Shown in pieces: positions 5,852-6,976 of a stretch of DNA of 6,976 bases (its first letter is position 1; each line of letters starts with the position of its first letter). The notes under the pieces are model-generated. The model saw only the letters and a program-made list of their open reading frames with translations. It did not search any database and was not told the origin of the DNA. The stretch comes from SIG565 sp964607025 (lineage in GTDB: Bacteria > Bacillota > Clostridia > Oscillospirales > Acutalibacteraceae), in assembly GCA_964607025.1 (NCBI GenBank), contig CAZSIL010000048.1:1-6976 (forward strand). The letters are read 5' to 3'. The position numbers and the translations under genes are program-made.

Positions 5852-6016
5852 ATGAAATATTTGCCTTGTGGCAAATGTGAAATAATTCACTTCGAGAATT
5901 GTGAAATTTGATGCTGCGCATCAAGTGAAATGAAATAAATCCACTCACGCCCGCAGGCACTTCACTGCGAAGCAACTTCACGATGCGTTAGCATCGCTTA
6001 TCGTGCCGCAAGGCAC
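5852..6016. repeat. Array of seven hairpins joined by conserved 7-base spacers that invert at the centre
   Basis: Seven short palindromes follow one another: 5859-5876 (ATTTGCC/GGCAAAT), 5884-5900 (AATTC/GAATT), 5908-5924 (TTGATGC/GCATCAA), 5949-5958 (GCC/GGC), 5966-5974 (TGC/GCA), 5982-5995 (GATGC/GCATC) and 6003-6016 (GTGCC/GGCAC). The left ones are separated by GTGAAAT at 5877, 5901 and 5925, with ATGAAAT at 5852 (steps of 25, 24, 24). The right ones are separated by ACTTCAC at 5959 and 5975 and a degenerate GCTTATC at 5996. The two spacer types are nearly reverse complements, so the whole is an imperfect giant palindrome. It fills most of the 360-base gap between two genes, has no credible coding frame and resembles no named element I know. 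It is not a CRISPR array: the constant part is only 7 bases and the variable part is self-complementary. A role in DNA structure, RNA structure or mobility is open. Confidence 0.85.
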
Positions 6017-6024
6017 AATTAGTT

Positions 6025-6070
6025 CGAAAAAAAGAGTCTTTTGCCTGGTAGACAAAAGACTCTTTTTTCG
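6025..6070. terminator. Bidirectional intrinsic terminator after the cysteine-rich gene
   Basis: A perfect 16-bp stem pairs 6028-6043 with 6053-6068, flanked by an A-run on the left and a T-run on the right, so it can act in both directions. In minus-strand RNA two further pairs form (one G-U), leaving the loop UACCA. It ends the gene at 6139 and also separates it from the hairpin array 9 bases away. Its loop side matches the tRNA terminator at 6882-6915. Confidence 0.9.
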
Positions 6071-6089
6071 TGCGAAAGACTACCTAAAC

Positions 6090-6148
6090 GGAGCAGAATT
6101 GAGGTAAAAAAGCCTAAAAGTAGTGTGAGCGCACTGTTTTACCGCTCC
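6090..6148 (-). other. Fold spanning the stop codon and 3' end of the cysteine-rich gene
   Basis: GGAGC (6090-6094) pairs with GCTCC (6144-6148), and GGTAAAA (6103-6109) pairs with the adjoining TTTTACC (6137-6143), with an inner AGTG/CACT hairpin (6122-6125, 6132-6135). The stop codon (6141-6139) lies inside the stem. It may protect the mRNA end or influence termination of translation; chance cannot be excluded. Confidence 0.35.
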
Positions 6149-6819
6149 AACTTTTTGAAAATTTCAAGAATACAGTATACTCCGCGCTCCGTCCAATCTT
6201 CAGATAAATACTTTATCATATAATCGTACGCAGATTGCCAATCATCAAATAATCCATTTGCATTCAACTTACTATACTCAGGCAAAAAGAGTATTCCTTC
6301 TTTGTCACATCCATGCCAACGACATATAAACAAACAATCGCAAATAATGGAAAAACTACCAGAATAATCGCAAGGATATGATATATCGTAACCAATAAAT
6401 TCGTATCCCTCGGGGTTAGCACGGTTTGTTCCACTATTGCGCACCCAAATCAATTCAAAATTATCGGATTCCTCGAATAAAGAAATAAACTGTAATGCAG
6501 TACTTTCTGTTTGCATTAGTTCATCCGCAAAGTTGAAATCATCGAAAAACTTCTTGGAAAGTTGTTTTTGTAAGTCTGTAAGTTTCTTACGTTGTTTATC
6601 ACCTAAATCAAGTCCCATTCTCCCTGTTCCGTTATAAGTCTTATCAGGTTGATCATCATATGGAAGTGCATATATTTTAAGAGGCTGTTTTCTAAAACGG
6701 GGCAATTCCTCAGCATACAGTACATTATATTTCTTTACTGTTACAAATTGGGCAATATCATATATCTCTTTTTCTGTTATACAACCTGTTTCATAACACT
6801 CATAGCAAATATTTTTCAA
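6139..6819 (-). CDS. Cysteine-rich hypothetical protein, 226 aa
   Basis: I do not recognise the family with confidence. The protein begins with a cysteine cluster, C5-x2-C8-x4-C13 (ICYECYETGC), which could bind a metal, and has further cysteines at 150, 160, 162, 166 and 171. The C-terminal half looks like a compact globular domain: PEGYEFIGYDISYP (136-149), SFSIICDCLFICRWHGCD (155-172), LPEYSKLNANGLFDDW (179-194), and a helical end to 226. There is no signal peptide or membrane segment, so it is probably cytosolic. The start is a TTG at 6819, 8 bases after AAAGGTGG; no ATG lies near it, and upstream extension runs through the promoter and the tRNA gene. It has its own promoter and terminator. 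The look of the C-terminal half recalls small orphan or immunity-type proteins, but no toxin gene adjoins it in the window. Confidence 0.75.
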   Translation of the reverse strand: MKNICYECYETGCITEKEIYDIAQFVTVKKYNVLYAEELPRFRKQPLKIYALPYDDQPDKTYNGTGRMGLDLGDKQRKKLTDLQKQLSKKFFDDFNFADELMQTESTALQFISLFEESDNFELIWVRNSGTNRANPEGYEFIGYDISYPCDYSGSFSIICDCLFICRWHGCDKEGILFLPEYSKLNANGLFDDWQSAYDYMIKYLSEDWTERGVYCILEIFKKLER

Positions 6820-6827
6820 TAATTTCA

Positions 6828-6835
6828 CCACCTTT
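6828..6835 (-). promoter_or_regulatory. Ribosome binding site that selects the TTG start
   Basis: AAAGGTGG on the minus strand stands 8 bases before TTG 6819. It is the only well-placed Shine-Dalgarno sequence for this frame and supports a rare start codon over the long extension into the tRNA gene. Confidence 0.7.
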
Positions 6836-6841
6836 TTGAAT

Positions 6842-6870
6842 ATTATATCACATAAGCATCTCTTTTTCAA
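6842..6870 (-). promoter_or_regulatory. Extended -10 sigma-A promoter of the cysteine-rich gene
   Basis: On the minus strand TTGAAA (6865-6870), a 17-base spacer and TATAAT (6842-6847), preceded by TGA for an extended -10, make one of the best promoters in the window. Transcription should start near 6836, about 17 bases before the TTG. The -35 box starts only 8 bases after the T-tract of the tRNA terminator. Confidence 0.85.
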
Positions 6871-6878
6871 CAGAACAC

Positions 6879-6915
6879 AAAAAACCTCTCTTGTCTTGGT
6901 AGACAAAAGAGGTTT
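6879..6915 (-). terminator. Intrinsic terminator of the tRNA-Ala gene
   Basis: A 15-pair stem joins 6882-6896 with 6901-6915 (one G-U pair in minus-strand RNA) around the loop ACCA, and the downstream arm runs into six T. It starts 6 bases after the tRNA CCA end. Confidence 0.92.
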
Positions 6916-6921
6916 CTTTGT

Positions 6922-6976
6922 TGGTGGAGCATAGGGGATTCGAACCCCTGACCCCCACACTGCCAGTGTGATGCGC
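6922..6976 (-). tRNA. tRNA-Ala(GGC), 3' part; 5' end outside the window
   Basis: The minus strand shows the end of a D-arm (GCGC), an anticodon stem TCACA/TGTGG with loop CTGGCAG (anticodon GGC at 6962-6964, U33 before it and A37 after it), a T-arm AGGGG-TTCGAAT-CCCCT, the acceptor strand ATGCTCC, discriminator A and an encoded CCA (6924-6922). Position 70 is U, as required for the G3-U70 pair that marks alanine tRNAs. The acceptor 5' strand and most of the D-arm are cut off by the window edge. It reads GCC and GCU codons. Confidence 0.96.

Noticed and set aside
5814..5858. A plus-strand promoter making an ncRNA of the array that ends at the 6025-6070 terminator
   Set aside because: The best match is TTGTAT (5829-5834) with TGAAAT (5853-5858), far weaker than the real promoters here. 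The idea is attractive because the bidirectional terminator would end such an RNA, but the sequence does not support a promoter.
5779..5874. A 32-residue N-terminal extension of the TPR-like protein
   Set aside because: The extension crosses the extended -10 promoter and the ribosome binding site of the gene and enters the hairpin array.
5799..5981. A 60-codon minus-strand open frame within the hairpin array
   Set aside because: It has no Shine-Dalgarno site, its sequence is a by-product of the palindromes and spacers, and it ends within the next promoter.
5852..6016. CRISPR array
   Set aside because: The constant parts are only 7 bases, they change orientation in the middle, the variable parts are themselves palindromes, and no cas gene is present.
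6820..6960. An open frame extending the cysteine-rich protein upstream to 6960
   Set aside because: It would translate the tRNA-Ala gene, its terminator and the gene's own promoter. The tRNA-derived start (MWGSGVRIPYAPP) is a common false translation. The TTG at 6819 with AAAGGTGG is the supported start.

Overview
The window looks like a chromosomal piece of an uncultured clostridial bacterium (Firmicutes, possibly an Oscillospiraceae-type gut anaerobe). The reasons are strong GGAGG-type ribosome binding sites, AT-rich spacers, sigma-A promoters often with an extended TGn -10, a GTP-type PEP carboxykinase and an AzlCD exporter pair. The exact genus cannot be told from the sequence. Every recognised gene is on the minus strand, so transcription runs from the right end of the window to the left.

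Reading in the direction of transcription: the 3' part of a tRNA-Ala(GGC) gene (6922-6976) with its terminator; an unrecognised cysteine-rich 226-aa protein (6139-6819) with its own promoter and terminator; a 360-base gap holding a striking array of seven small hairpins joined by conserved 7-base spacers (5852-6016); a membrane-anchored TPR-like protein (4975-5778); the overlapping pair azlC-azlD for branched-chain amino acid export (3729-4746); a Gfo/Idh/MocA-family protein without the usual EKP lysine (2292-3557); pckG, GTP-dependent PEP carboxykinase (330-2108); and the first 13 codons of a further gene (1-41), perhaps a regulator, whose promoter carries a 24-bp interrupted dyad.

Almost every gene is its own transcription unit: six sigma-A-type promoters and six intrinsic terminators can be placed, and only azlC-azlD form an operon. 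The genes do not make one pathway. pckG links PEP and oxaloacetate, azlCD exports amino acids, and the Gfo-like protein probably acts on a sugar or glycoside. The part from about 4975 to 6820 is visibly more AT-rich than pckG (hand counts of single 60-base lines: 21 and 20 G+C against 33), and it holds the two unrecognised genes and the hairpin array. It reads like an accessory stretch next to a tRNA gene.

The most interesting object is the array at 5852-6016. Its 7-base spacers read GTGAAAT on the left half and ACTTCAC on the right half, so the two halves can pair with each other. On the minus-strand RNA the single mismatch becomes a G-U pair. The predicted shape is a ladder of short helices with unrelated hairpins projecting from both sides and a capping hairpin. 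I know of no named feature class that describes it.
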